DNA from: Zestosphaera sp.
Lineage (GTDB): Archaea; Thermoproteota; Thermoprotei_A; Sulfolobales; NBVN01
Assembly (NCBI GenBank): GCA_038727705.1
Contig: JAVYVJ010000003.1
Location: 174,678-238,677 of the forward strand
Length of the DNA stretch: 64,000 bases
Reading direction: 5' to 3'
Part shown: piece after piece, positions 26,949 to 34,748 of the stretch
Numbering within the stretch: position 1 is the stretch's first letter
How the letters are laid out: each line of letters opens with the position of its first letter
Notes under the pieces: model-generated
Databases searched by the model: none
Seen by the model: only the letters and a program-made list of their open reading frames with translations
Told to the model about the DNA's origin: nothing
Translations under genes and position numbers: made by a program

Positions 26949-27815
26949 ATGGCCAAGTTCGTACCTCGTGAGAAGGCCCTTAAAAAATTGTGGGATGAGG
27001 TAAAAGCCGGCAGGATGATAGTTATCGCTAGCGCTGGAGACGGGTTCTTCGCCAAGATATTCGATATGGCCGGCATAGACATCATAGGTGTGTACAACTC
27101 TGGCTTCGGAAGGCATCTGGGGATAGGCTCACTTTCAGGTCTAATGCCCATATTTGATACTAACAGGCTAGTAATAAAGATGGGCTACGAGATACTCCCG
27201 CGTGTTAAGAACTCGCTTGTGTTAGCTGGGGTATGTGCCCAGGACCCGCGAACCATATGGCCTGAATACCTGGAGAAACTGAAGAAGATGGGGTTCTCAG
27301 GTATTCAGAACTTCCCGACCGTTGCGTTAATTGACAAGAACTCCCTGTTCAGGAGGAACTTAGAGGAGTCTGGCTTCGGATATAACAAAGAGGTTGAAGT
27401 GCTTAAAATGGCCCGTGAGATGGACATGTTCACTCTCGGCTACGCCTTCACTGAGGATGAAGTTGAGGCGTTAGCGAAGGCAGGTGTTGATTTAATAGCG
27501 GTCCACGTAGGCCTGACCACTGGTGGAATAATAGGGGCTAAGACCACCGTCACGATAGAAGAGGCGATTGAGAGAACGAATAAACTCTTAGACGTGGCCT
27601 ACAGAGTGAGGCCAGAGGGCGATTTCATACCGATAACCCACGGAGGTCCGATGGAGGATCCCGAAACCACTGCCCGAGTGCTAAGCGCCACTAAGGCCGT
27701 TGGGTTTGTGTCAGGCTCCGCTATAGAGAGAACTCCAGTGGAGAAGTTCCTGGTAGAAGAATGCAAGAGATGGAAATCTATAAAAGTAGAGCCAAGCAAG
27801 CTAGGACTGAAGTAA
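26949..27815 (+). CDS. PEP-hydrolase-like TIM-barrel protein, paralogue A (Tm-1 C-terminal half family)
   Basis: A 288-residue TIM-barrel protein of the PF09370/COG5564 family (phosphoenolpyruvate hydrolase-like). Shared family blocks are VYNSGFGRHLGIGSLSGLMP, LAGVCAQDP, GIQNFPTVALIDKNSLFRRN, AVHVGLT and GFVSGSAIERTPVEKF. Two more paralogues lie in this locus (30901 and 33171). A and C share the longer loop after the HVGLT/HFGLT strand (GAKTTVTIEEA type), which B lacks. In many organisms this family is next to or fused with UPF0261, as here. Enzymatic reaction is unproven; a phosphorylated or carboxylic acid substrate is inferred. Start ATG 26949 with GAGGT upstream. Confidence 0.88.
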   Translation: MAKFVPREKALKKLWDEVKAGRMIVIASAGDGFFAKIFDMAGIDIIGVYNSGFGRHLGIGSLSGLMPIFDTNRLVIKMGYEILPRVKNSLVLAGVCAQDPRTIWPEYLEKLKKMGFSGIQNFPTVALIDKNSLFRRNLEESGFGYNKEVEVLKMAREMDMFTLGYAFTEDEVEALAKAGVDLIAVHVGLTTGGIIGAKTTVTIEEAIERTNKLLDVAYRVRPEGDFIPITHGGPMEDPETTARVLSATKAVGFVSGSAIERTPVEKFLVEECKRWKSIKVEPSKLGLK

Positions 27816-27856
27816 GGATAACAGGATTTAGAACGGGAATAAATCCATAACTTTCA

Positions 27857-27863
27857 CTTTTTA
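27857..27863 (+). terminator. T-run after TIM-barrel gene A
   Basis: CTTTTTA about 42 nt after the stop is a plausible archaeal oligo-T terminator, ahead of a separate TATA-like box (gcttaaaaa, 27929-27937) for the next gene. It suggests that the two plus-strand genes are transcribed separately. Confidence 0.4.
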
Positions 27864-27971
27864 TTGCTCATCGTTCTATCCCACGTATTCACTTCGAAAA
27901 TAGACATGAGCTCTCCCGTGTAGGAAATGCTTAAAAACAATAACACCTAAATAATATTTGAGGTATTAATT

Positions 27972-29384
27972 ATGGGTTCAGAAGCACCTGGAGTCCTCGT
28001 TATGGGCATAGCTGACACTAAAGGCCCGGAGCTTAAATTCCTGATTGAGTTAGTGAAGCGCGCTGGCGGCAAGCCCATCTTTATGGAGCTTACCGCTTCG
28101 GGAAAGCCTGCAGGGTGGGCTGACATATCAATAGAAGATGTGGCTAGGGAAGCAGGCATTACTGCCGAAGAACTAAGTAGAATAACGAGGGAAAAGGCCG
28201 CCGAGTATATAGTGGCTGGCGGCGTCAAGATAGCCCGCAAACTATATGAGGAGGGCAAGATAAGGAGCGCAATTGCTTTCGGAGGCTCGCTAGGAACCTC
28301 CATGGCCAGCAGGATCATGCGGGCCCTACCGTATGGTGTCGGGAAGTTCATGTTATCTACCATGGCCTCAGGTGATGTTAGACCTTACGTAGACATCAAA
28401 GACTTAGCTATGTGGTATCCCCTTGCCGAGAAAGGTATTAACGTTGTGACTGCGAAAATATTAGCGACGGCTGCTGGAGCCGCTGTAGGTGCGGCTAAAG
28501 CGCCTGAGCCAGGGGTGGCGTTGAGGCCCCTCATAGGGTACACCATGTTCGGTACCACCACACCCTGCGTTAAGGCGGTCTCAGAGCACTTCGAGCAAAG
28601 GGGGTATGACTCAATGATATTGCATGCCGTTGGTACAGGAGGTAGGTCGCTGGAGGAGTTGATTAGAGATGGTTTCATAGAGGCTGTAGCTGACATAACA
28701 ACCCATGAGCTTACAGACCTGGTTTGCGGCGGTATCCTTAGCGCTGGCCCTGAACGGCTCACTGCAGCGGGGGAGAAGGGAATACCTCAGGTAGTGTCGA
28801 CGGGCGGCGCTGATATGATTAACTTCGGACCTAGGGAAGAGGTTAAAGGAAAGAAATCCTTGGTTACGGGAAGAGAGTTTGAGGTAGAGGAGGCGGAAGG
28901 TCTTCCGGGCAGGAGAATACACGTACATCATCCGATGGTCACAGTAGTCGGCACTCTGCCTGTTGAAGCAAGACGCTTAGCACAGGAAATAGCGATTAGA
29001 CTGAATAAGTCTAAAGGACCTACAGCATTGGTAGTCCCTATGAGAGGCTGGAGTGCTTACGACATACGTGAGCCATCTCTTGAACTAGGGTGGGCTGGTC
29101 CAGGATCAGGACCTTTCTGGGCATCACACCAGGAGAAACCCGAGTGGAGCTTAAGGTCGGTGGCATTCGTGGATGAGCTAAGTAAGCATTTGGACTTAAG
29201 TAGGGAGAACCTAGATCTAATAATATGTGATAAACACATAAACGAGAAGGACTTCGGCCTGCTCATAGCAGGAATACTGGACGATATGCTCACAGGGAGA
29301 TGGAAGAAAGGCTCATACTTCACGAAGCCCTGGACCCTCACGTTAAGTGATTTCAAAAAGTTGAATCTCACACCTCCCCAGTAA
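27972..29384 (+). CDS. UPF0261 / Tm-1-like protein, copy A
   Basis: A 470-residue member of UPF0261 (COG5441, Tm-1-like ATP-binding domain). Visible blocks are GIADTKGPELKFLIELVKR at the N-terminus, AIAFGGSLGTSMASRIMRAL, LIGYTMFGTTTPCVKAV, FHxx-equivalent LHAVGTGGRSLEELI and VVSTGGADMINFGP. The family is the N-terminal half of the tomato protein Tm-1; its natural reaction is not established. The C-terminus (residues ~380-470) is longer than in many bacterial members. A TATA-like box at 27929 and GAGGT at 27960 support ATG 27972. A second copy lies at 31722-33155. Confidence 0.88.
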   Translation: MGSEAPGVLVMGIADTKGPELKFLIELVKRAGGKPIFMELTASGKPAGWADISIEDVAREAGITAEELSRITREKAAEYIVAGGVKIARKLYEEGKIRSAIAFGGSLGTSMASRIMRALPYGVGKFMLSTMASGDVRPYVDIKDLAMWYPLAEKGINVVTAKILATAAGAAVGAAKAPEPGVALRPLIGYTMFGTTTPCVKAVSEHFEQRGYDSMILHAVGTGGRSLEELIRDGFIEAVADITTHELTDLVCGGILSAGPERLTAAGEKGIPQVVSTGGADMINFGPREEVKGKKSLVTGREFEVEEAEGLPGRRIHVHHPMVTVVGTLPVEARRLAQEIAIRLNKSKGPTALVVPMRGWSAYDIREPSLELGWAGPGSGPFWASHQEKPEWSLRSVAFVDELSKHLDLSRENLDLIICDKHINEKDFGLLIAGILDDMLTGRWKKGSYFTKPWTLTLSDFKKLNLTPPQ

Positions 29385-29387
29385 AAG

Positions 29388-29402
29388 TTTATTTTTCTTT
29401 TT
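29388..29402 (+). terminator. T-rich terminator after UPF0261 copy A
   Basis: tttatttttcttttt directly follows the stop codon of the UPF0261 A gene, before the convergent RuBisCO-like gene. T-rich tracts of this kind terminate archaeal transcription. Confidence 0.6.
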
Positions 29403-29495
29403 GGCTTTATCAATAGAAAATAAACCTGTGTTAAGTCTATTCCCATTCGGAGCGGGTTTATGCAATCATGTTAATGCAGTTATATTGCGAAAATC

Positions 29496-30830
29496 TTACT
29501 TTTTGTAGGCTTTTGACCAAAGCCTCAGGGCTTCTGCTAGTTCGGTATGTTGCTTAGCATACTCTTCTGCAGGTATGTTCTTCTCCACAGCTTCAGCTGC
29601 CTGTACCATAGCCATGGCTCCAGCTCTGAATCCTGAGGGGTGTCCCAGAACGCCTCCTCCGGCAAGTATTAGGAGGTCCCTTCCTAGCATATTGCTTGCT
29701 AGACCAACATTGCTGGGGTCATTCCCTCCGGATAAAGTTGGTAACGTTGGCTTGAAGTGTAGCCAAGGTTTCCTCAGGATCTCGCAGTGTTGCCGAGCCT
29801 CCACAATATCATAGTGGAATTTACCCCAGAGGACGCCTATGTGGATCTCGTCAGCACCGCTCATCCTACCGAGCTTGCTCACTAACACTGGTGAGAAGCC
29901 ATGGTAGGGAACCCTAGTATAGGCGCCATGCCCGCATCTGTGGACGTGTAGCGGAACCTTAATAGATGGGTCTTCCGCCAGTCTGCGTACGCCGCCATAG
30001 CCCACGTAGGGCAAGACCACCATTAACGAGTTGCCGCCATGGGACTGTACCACATCCGCAAGCTTCATCATTTTATCCTGTCTATCGGTTGTTATGTTGA
30101 AAGCGTAGTAAGGTTTCTTACCAGTTTCGCTGGAGGCTCTATCTATCGCCTCCATAACTTTCACAACTCTTTCCTCTATTGGACAATACTTCGGGTTGAC
30201 TAAAGCCTCATCATCCTTTATGAAGTCTATACCGCCTTTGGTTAGCTCGTAAACTATTTCACCAATATGCTTGGGGGTTAAGCCGAGGTTAGGTTTAATT
30301 ATACATCCGACTACAGGCCTGTTTTCAGCGCCGACACTTCTCTTGACATCAAGACCGAACTTGGGGCCAGGGAACGCTTCAGCCCACCATTTAGGGAACT
30401 GAAGGTCTAATAGTTTTAGATTCTCCAGTTCCAGGAGGTCGTAGGCGTTCCCCGCGATATCAGCCAGCAAAGTCGCGAGGCCTGAGTCCTCAGGGTTGTA
30501 GTTCTCAGCATATATGCCTAACGTGAATACTGCTGCGTTCCTATCACCGGTTTTGAAGGTCACTACACGCGCTATCTTCGCCCCATACTTATCTCTCAAC
30601 TCAACTGTTTCGTACTTAACTGGCGTCCAGGTGCCTGTCGAGTTCTCTATAGCTGCGTGTATTAGCGCCTCGTCCAGATCTACGTCTGGCGCTAACACAG
30701 CGAGATACGTTGCAATTATGTACTGATCGGGGTCCAAAGCATCTAGAGAAGACCATAGCACGTGAGTGTATCGAGGATCCTCAGCTCCTAGGTATTTGGT
30801 TTTATATGATGGCTCGCTCAGATGTAACAC
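29496..30830 (-). CDS. RuBisCO-superfamily protein (RuBisCO-like, form III/IV boundary)
   Basis: A 444-residue member of the RuBisCO large-chain superfamily. Active-site equivalents (spinach numbering in brackets): E62 (E60) in IENSTGTW, N128 (N123), K179 (K175), carbamylation Lys K205 with D207 and E208 (201/203/204) in FIKDDE, H297, R298 and H301 (294/295/298), H330 (327), loop-6 K337 (334), S367 (379) with GG, and the phosphate loop GGGVLGHPSG. The clear exception is N181 where RuBisCO has K177, and loop 6 reads GKFHYD instead of GKLEG. I therefore call it a RuBisCO-like protein that probably still enolises a phosphorylated sugar acid or ketose; true carboxylase activity is doubtful but not excluded. 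Start GTG 30830, leaderless. Confidence 0.9.
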   Translation of the reverse strand: MLHLSEPSYKTKYLGAEDPRYTHVLWSSLDALDPDQYIIATYLAVLAPDVDLDEALIHAAIENSTGTWTPVKYETVELRDKYGAKIARVVTFKTGDRNAAVFTLGIYAENYNPEDSGLATLLADIAGNAYDLLELENLKLLDLQFPKWWAEAFPGPKFGLDVKRSVGAENRPVVGCIIKPNLGLTPKHIGEIVYELTKGGIDFIKDDEALVNPKYCPIEERVVKVMEAIDRASSETGKKPYYAFNITTDRQDKMMKLADVVQSHGGNSLMVVLPYVGYGGVRRLAEDPSIKVPLHVHRCGHGAYTRVPYHGFSPVLVSKLGRMSGADEIHIGVLWGKFHYDIVEARQHCEILRKPWLHFKPTLPTLSGGNDPSNVGLASNMLGRDLLILAGGGVLGHPSGFRAGAMAMVQAAEAVEKNIPAEEYAKQHTELAEALRLWSKAYKK

Positions 30831-30851
30831 CCAATTAGATAATTAACTGGA

Positions 30852-30860
30852 CTTAAAAAT
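30852..30860 (-). promoter_or_regulatory. TATA box of RuBisCO-like gene
   Basis: On the minus strand ATTTTTAAG is centred about 26 nt before GTG 30830, the usual distance from TATA to start site. The RuBisCO-like gene can thus be transcribed as a leaderless mRNA on its own, besides any read-through from TIM-barrel gene B. Confidence 0.5.
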
Positions 30861-30900
30861 GTTGAGGGTTAGGCTTGAAGTGCGTGTGTGAGTGACGTAT

Positions 30901-31716
30901 TCACCTTCTCACATCTTTAAACTGCTTAATGATGTCGATGATTGCCTTCTGGACAGGCAACCTCTCTATAGCTGCAAAACCCATGAATCCTGCTACTCCG
31001 CTAACGCGCTTGTAGATGTACTCAAATGATTGAGGACTGACTATCGGGTCACCGTGACACACCACTATTATGCCAGGATTGACCTCTCTAGCCTCATTGA
31101 CTATGCCTTGAATCAGGTCCGCGGCTTCATCTAAACTCAGCATTTTCTCTCTATAACCCACGTGCGCGATTAGGACGTCGGCCCCAGCCTCTGCCATACT
31201 GCGAGCCTCAACGGGGTTAAAGACGTAGGGAGTTGTCAATATGTCGAGTTTATGCGCTTCACTAATCATTGAGAGTTCCTTCTCATAACTGAAGCCCTGC
31301 TTCTCCACGTTCTTCCTGAATACACCGTCGTACATAGCTACTGTGGGAAAGTTTATTACTCCAGACACGCCAAACTCATCCCTAAGTTTCTTGATGAACG
31401 CCCTGACGTCTATGAACGGATCTACCGCACATACCCCGGCCACAAGCGGTGTAGTTTTCACAACGCTTGCGAGTTCTCTAGCTAGCTCTAAGGTCATTGT
31501 ATTAGCATTAGCCAGAGGCAAGAGCCCTGCCATCGATCCTATACCCATTATAGTGTACCTGCCTGAGTTGTAGAACAGTATGAGGTCGGCGCCCCCGCTC
31601 TCAGAGGCAAGGGCGGCGAGGCCTGTGCTCGCCCCTGTTATTATTATGGGCTCCCCTCTAGCAATTTTATCATACAATCTCTTCAGTATATCTTGCCTAG
31701 GGATGTAAGTGGCCAA
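30901..31716 (-). CDS. PEP-hydrolase-like TIM-barrel protein, paralogue B
   Basis: A 271-residue TIM-barrel of the same family as 26949 and 33171: FYNSGRYTIMGIGSMAGLLP, VAGVCAVDPF, GVINFPTVAMYDG, IAHVGYREK and GFMGFAAIERLPVQKAI. It is the most diverged of the three and lacks the loop carrying TTVTIEEA/TTITLEEA in A and C, so its substrate may differ. TTG 31716 is preceded by GGGTGACT, which overlaps the stop of the UPF0261 B gene (5-nt gap), so it is coupled to that gene and pairs with it. Catalytic function unproven. Confidence 0.87.
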   Translation of the reverse strand: MATYIPRQDILKRLYDKIARGEPIIITGASTGLAALASESGGADLILFYNSGRYTIMGIGSMAGLLPLANANTMTLELARELASVVKTTPLVAGVCAVDPFIDVRAFIKKLRDEFGVSGVINFPTVAMYDGVFRKNVEKQGFSYEKELSMISEAHKLDILTTPYVFNPVEARSMAEAGADVLIAHVGYREKMLSLDEAADLIQGIVNEAREVNPGIIVVCHGDPIVSPQSFEYIYKRVSGVAGFMGFAAIERLPVQKAIIDIIKQFKDVRR

Positions 31717-31721
31717 TTAAG

Positions 31722-33155
31722 TCACCCGTTCAGGTACTTCATAACCAACTCTCTAGGATTCCTCACGATCCTCTCAGGTTGGAGGCCGGGAACCTCAGGC
31801 AACTGTCCTTTAACCCATCTTTTCCTTATCATACTGTCCAGTAATTTTGCACTGAGGAACGCTACTTCAGGATCGTTAAGATTGTAGTCGATGACCAGCA
31901 ACTCTATGTTTGGACTGGCCAAATCCAGGTGATCTAGGAGTGCCTTCAGCAGGTGTAGGTCTAGTAGTGGGTCATGCCATGGCTTATCAGTAGGCTTGAA
32001 GACTACGGTACCATCCTCAACACACATCCTTTGACAATACACACCGGGCGGTGCTACCTTAGGTTTCACGGTAGGGTCATTGTCGTACGTATCGAAACCT
32101 CTCAGCGGGAATATAAACACCGTGGGACCTACCGCTTGGTTAAGACGCTCAGCCATAAGCTTACCAGTCATGTACATCTGCTCGGCATCCGGCTTCACTA
32201 AAGTCACTAAACCCTTACTGTGTTCATACATACACCTCCCTCTGTACTTCTCAGGAACTGTCTGAGGGGACCAGAAGTTGATTATATCCACACCACCTGG
32301 TAGGAGTACTTGAGGTATCCCCAACCTCCCGGCTGCCGTCAACCTTAACTTGCCTCTAACGCTAGCAACTAAGACTCCACCAGCGACCTCATTCATTACT
32401 TCAGCTGTAGTGACATCGAGAACTCCTACAGCCATGCCTGCTTCAATCAGTCTTTCCATGGTATACCCACCTGTTATGCCGAGCGCGTGGAATGATATGA
32501 AGTCATAGCCTTGGCTCGTAAGGTAGTCCTTGGCAATAATCAAGTGTGGTGTAGTCACGCCGAATTGAGTGGCGAAGACGGTGGGTCTTTTCTCAATTGT
32601 ATATGGAACTGGTGCCGCCGCCCTAACAACCGCTGCGGCCGCCCTATTAAGAACCTCAGCCTCAATAATGTTGACTTTTTCACCACCTGTTAAATCGGAT
32701 ATGGACCAGATGGGCACTATGTCCGAGCCTGCTATAACAGAGCCGGCTTCAGATATTATCGTGGTGACGGCGAACTTGGGTATGAACATCGGCAACTCGC
32801 TCATTATGTCTGTAATTAATCTCAGCCCAGTTGAACCTCCTAGACCTATAGCTCCATCTAATTCGCCTCTGGCCAACAACTCCTTAAGTATCTTGGTGGC
32901 TCCCTTAATCATGATTTCCTGTGCCTTAGCTCTTTCAAGATTGCTTACTTCATCAATGGTGGAGCCCGCTGCTCTTGCGACAGTATCATTATCTATATCG
33001 GGTACACCTAACTTGGGGGAGTATTTGCGCATCGAGAGGTCTACGAGCAGCCCCTTACCGCCATGAGCACTTATTCGTTCCTTAAGGTAGTGGCCCTCAC
33101 ACTCCTTAGTATCTAGAGTAACGAGGATCGCTATGATAGGTGTTTTAACGTTCAA
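31722..33155 (-). CDS. UPF0261 / Tm-1-like protein, copy B
   Basis: A 477-residue UPF0261 protein, paralogue of 27972-29384. Blocks: AILVTLDTKECEGHYLKERI, AIGLGGSTGLRLITDIMS, FATQFGVTTPHLIIAKDYL, FHALGITGGYTMERLI, VLLPGGVDIINFW and FPLRGFDTYD. The two copies are clearly homologous but diverged, and the N-terminal TLDTKE of B is the canonical family form while A has ADTKGPE. TTG 33155 is preceded by GGCTGATC. It lies between TIM-barrel C (15-nt gap) and TIM-barrel B (5-nt gap) in a minus-strand operon. Reaction unknown. Confidence 0.88.
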   Translation of the reverse strand: MNVKTPIIAILVTLDTKECEGHYLKERISAHGGKGLLVDLSMRKYSPKLGVPDIDNDTVARAAGSTIDEVSNLERAKAQEIMIKGATKILKELLARGELDGAIGLGGSTGLRLITDIMSELPMFIPKFAVTTIISEAGSVIAGSDIVPIWSISDLTGGEKVNIIEAEVLNRAAAAVVRAAAPVPYTIEKRPTVFATQFGVTTPHLIIAKDYLTSQGYDFISFHALGITGGYTMERLIEAGMAVGVLDVTTAEVMNEVAGGVLVASVRGKLRLTAAGRLGIPQVLLPGGVDIINFWSPQTVPEKYRGRCMYEHSKGLVTLVKPDAEQMYMTGKLMAERLNQAVGPTVFIFPLRGFDTYDNDPTVKPKVAPPGVYCQRMCVEDGTVVFKPTDKPWHDPLLDLHLLKALLDHLDLASPNIELLVIDYNLNDPEVAFLSAKLLDSMIRKRWVKGQLPEVPGLQPERIVRNPRELVMKYLNG

Positions 33156-33170
33156 AAAACGATCAGCCTC

Positions 33171-34028
33171 TCAAGCACGTTTTATCTTGACTGCCTTGAA
33201 TGCCTTGATCTGTTCTGCTACAGCTTTCTCTGTTGGCAGTCTCTCGAAGGTTGTAGCGCCGAAGAATCCGTGTACCCCCTTAACCCTTTCCGCTATGTAT
33301 TTCCAGTCATCAAGATCGGCTACTGGGCCGCCATGCACTAGAACTATCACGTCTGACTTGTGACTTCTAGCTAGGTCAGCCCATTCCTGAGCTTTTTTAG
33401 TGGCTTCCTCCAACGTTATTGTCGTCCTAGCGCCTATGGTGCCCTTGGCTGTGAGCCCGAAGTGCAGTACTAGGATGTCCGCCCCTGCCTTCAACATGTT
33501 GACCAGATCATCCTCGTCAAATACGTAGGGGGTTGTTAGCATATCAAGTTCATGCGCCATCTTAACGGCCTCAACCTCCTTATCATAACCCATCCCAGTC
33601 TCCTCTAAGTTCCTCCTGAACAGGGAGTTCTTGTCAATGAGTCCAACGGTCGGGAAGTTCTGAATACCTGAGAACCCCATCTCCTTCAGCTGCTGGAGGA
33701 ACCTCCGCATTCTGTAACCCTGATAGAACGGATGAGTTCCAGTAACTCCTGCAAGAACAGGCGTGTACTTAACGACACTTAAAACTTCGGAAGCTAACTC
33801 TAGGAGTACCTCATGCGCGTCACCGTAAGGCATGAGACCTGCGAGCGATCCGAAACCGGCCATCCTGTACCTGCCGGAGTTGTATATTATGATTAAGTCC
33901 GCGCCGGCGAGCTCCGCCACCTTGGCTATTATGCCCACGCCGGCGCCAACGCCCATTATCGGCTCGCCTCTAGATATTTTGCCATGCATATTTTCTAAGA
34001 TTTTTTTCCTAGGTAAATACTCAACCAC
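33171..34028 (-). CDS. PEP-hydrolase-like TIM-barrel protein, paralogue C
   Basis: About 285 residues, closest to paralogue A: IYNSGRYRMAGFGSLAGLMP, LAGVTGTHPFYQGYRM, GIQNFPTVGLIDKNSLFRRN, LHFGLTAKGTIGARTTIT and GFFGATTFERLPTEKAV. GTG 34028 is preferred to GTG 34037: it places the conserved Pro at residue 6 exactly as in A and B, and leaves GAGGTG as ribosome-binding site about 7 nt upstream. First gene of the minus-strand operon C, UPF0261 B, TIM B, RuBisCO-like. Activity unproven. Confidence 0.87.
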   Translation of the reverse strand: MVEYLPRKKILENMHGKISRGEPIMGVGAGVGIIAKVAELAGADLIIIYNSGRYRMAGFGSLAGLMPYGDAHEVLLELASEVLSVVKYTPVLAGVTGTHPFYQGYRMRRFLQQLKEMGFSGIQNFPTVGLIDKNSLFRRNLEETGMGYDKEVEAVKMAHELDMLTTPYVFDEDDLVNMLKAGADILVLHFGLTAKGTIGARTTITLEEATKKAQEWADLARSHKSDVIVLVHGGPVADLDDWKYIAERVKGVHGFFGATTFERLPTEKAVAEQIKAFKAVKIKRA

Positions 34029-34104
34029 GTATAACACCTCAATATTATTTATTCAAAGAATACTTATAAACCTTTTACGCCATATATTGTATGAGGGTTA
34101 CTTT
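34029..34104. promoter_or_regulatory. Divergent promoter of TIM-C operon and membrane protein
   Basis: A 76-bp AT-rich spacer. On the plus strand cttataaacc (about 34069-34078) is a TATA box roughly 25-30 nt before the start of the membrane-protein mRNA, with GAGGGT before ATG 34105. On the minus strand the AT-rich block near 34040-34060 would drive the TIM-C operon. Shared control of the transporter-like protein and the enzymes is likely. Confidence 0.5.
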
Positions 34105-34674
34105 ATGTCGACCTCAAAACCTACAGAAGTAATTGTTCAGAGAGTACCTCTTTGGCTTGCTGTGGCTCTAACTGTAATCATATCGCTGCCTTTCGGCACG
34201 TTATTGGGTAGGTATAACTTGGCTTTATGGGCGTCATTCATAGCTTGGGCTGAGTACTTCGCACTTGGGGCGAAGCCTTCGGCTTTAAAACCTATATGGA
34301 TTCTGTACCCGTTAGGAGCTTTTACTATGGCTATATTCGCAACCTTTAACAATTACTTCGTAGTTTACGCCGGTTGGGATCTACTCGTGTCGGTTGCTGT
34401 GTGGATATTCATATGGGTTGCGATAGCGGTGTACATTATGAGGTTCCACCCACTCTTCCAGCAGGGGAGCCTTCCATACTTCAACGGTCTCTCGATGTAC
34501 TTAGCCCTCTACTTCGCTGGAGTGCAACCTGGGGCTGGTGCCGGACCCCTCGTAGGAAATCCACTCATAGATCCATGGATACTCTGGATATGGGTGAGTC
34601 TAGCGGGGATATTCGGCGGTTTCCTAGGCTGGCTTAACATACTCTTAACATTCCCTAAGAAGGTCGTCAAGTGA
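34105..34674 (+). CDS. Small polytopic membrane protein, DUF1097-like
   Basis: A 189-residue protein with about six transmembrane helices. WASFIAWAEYFALGAKP and the following Gly-rich helices resemble the DUF1097 (YcdZ-type) inner-membrane family; the match is by eye and moderate. ATG 34105 is chosen because it follows GAGGGT and a TATA box; the open frame upstream to 33832 is antisense to TIM-barrel C and not coding. Because it is divergent from the TIM-C operon, I infer a transport or sensing role for the compound used by that locus. Confidence 0.78.
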   Translation: MSTSKPTEVIVQRVPLWLAVALTVIISLPFGTLLGRYNLALWASFIAWAEYFALGAKPSALKPIWILYPLGAFTMAIFATFNNYFVVYAGWDLLVSVAVWIFIWVAIAVYIMRFHPLFQQGSLPYFNGLSMYLALYFAGVQPGAGAGPLVGNPLIDPWILWIWVSLAGIFGGFLGWLNILLTFPKKVVK

Positions 34675-34748
34675 TTGTTTTGGATCTAACCCCTCTATAA
34701 AGACTCATTTTTATGCTGATTTAACTATAAGCTCACAGGTGATCATAC

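Noticed and set aside
26905..27971. CRISPR array near the Cas4-like gene
   Set aside because: No regularly spaced repeats are present here or anywhere else in the window.
33832..34104. Upstream extension of the DUF1097-like gene
   Set aside because: It lies antisense to the conserved N-terminus of TIM-barrel paralogue C; the TATA box and ribosome-binding site fit ATG 34105.
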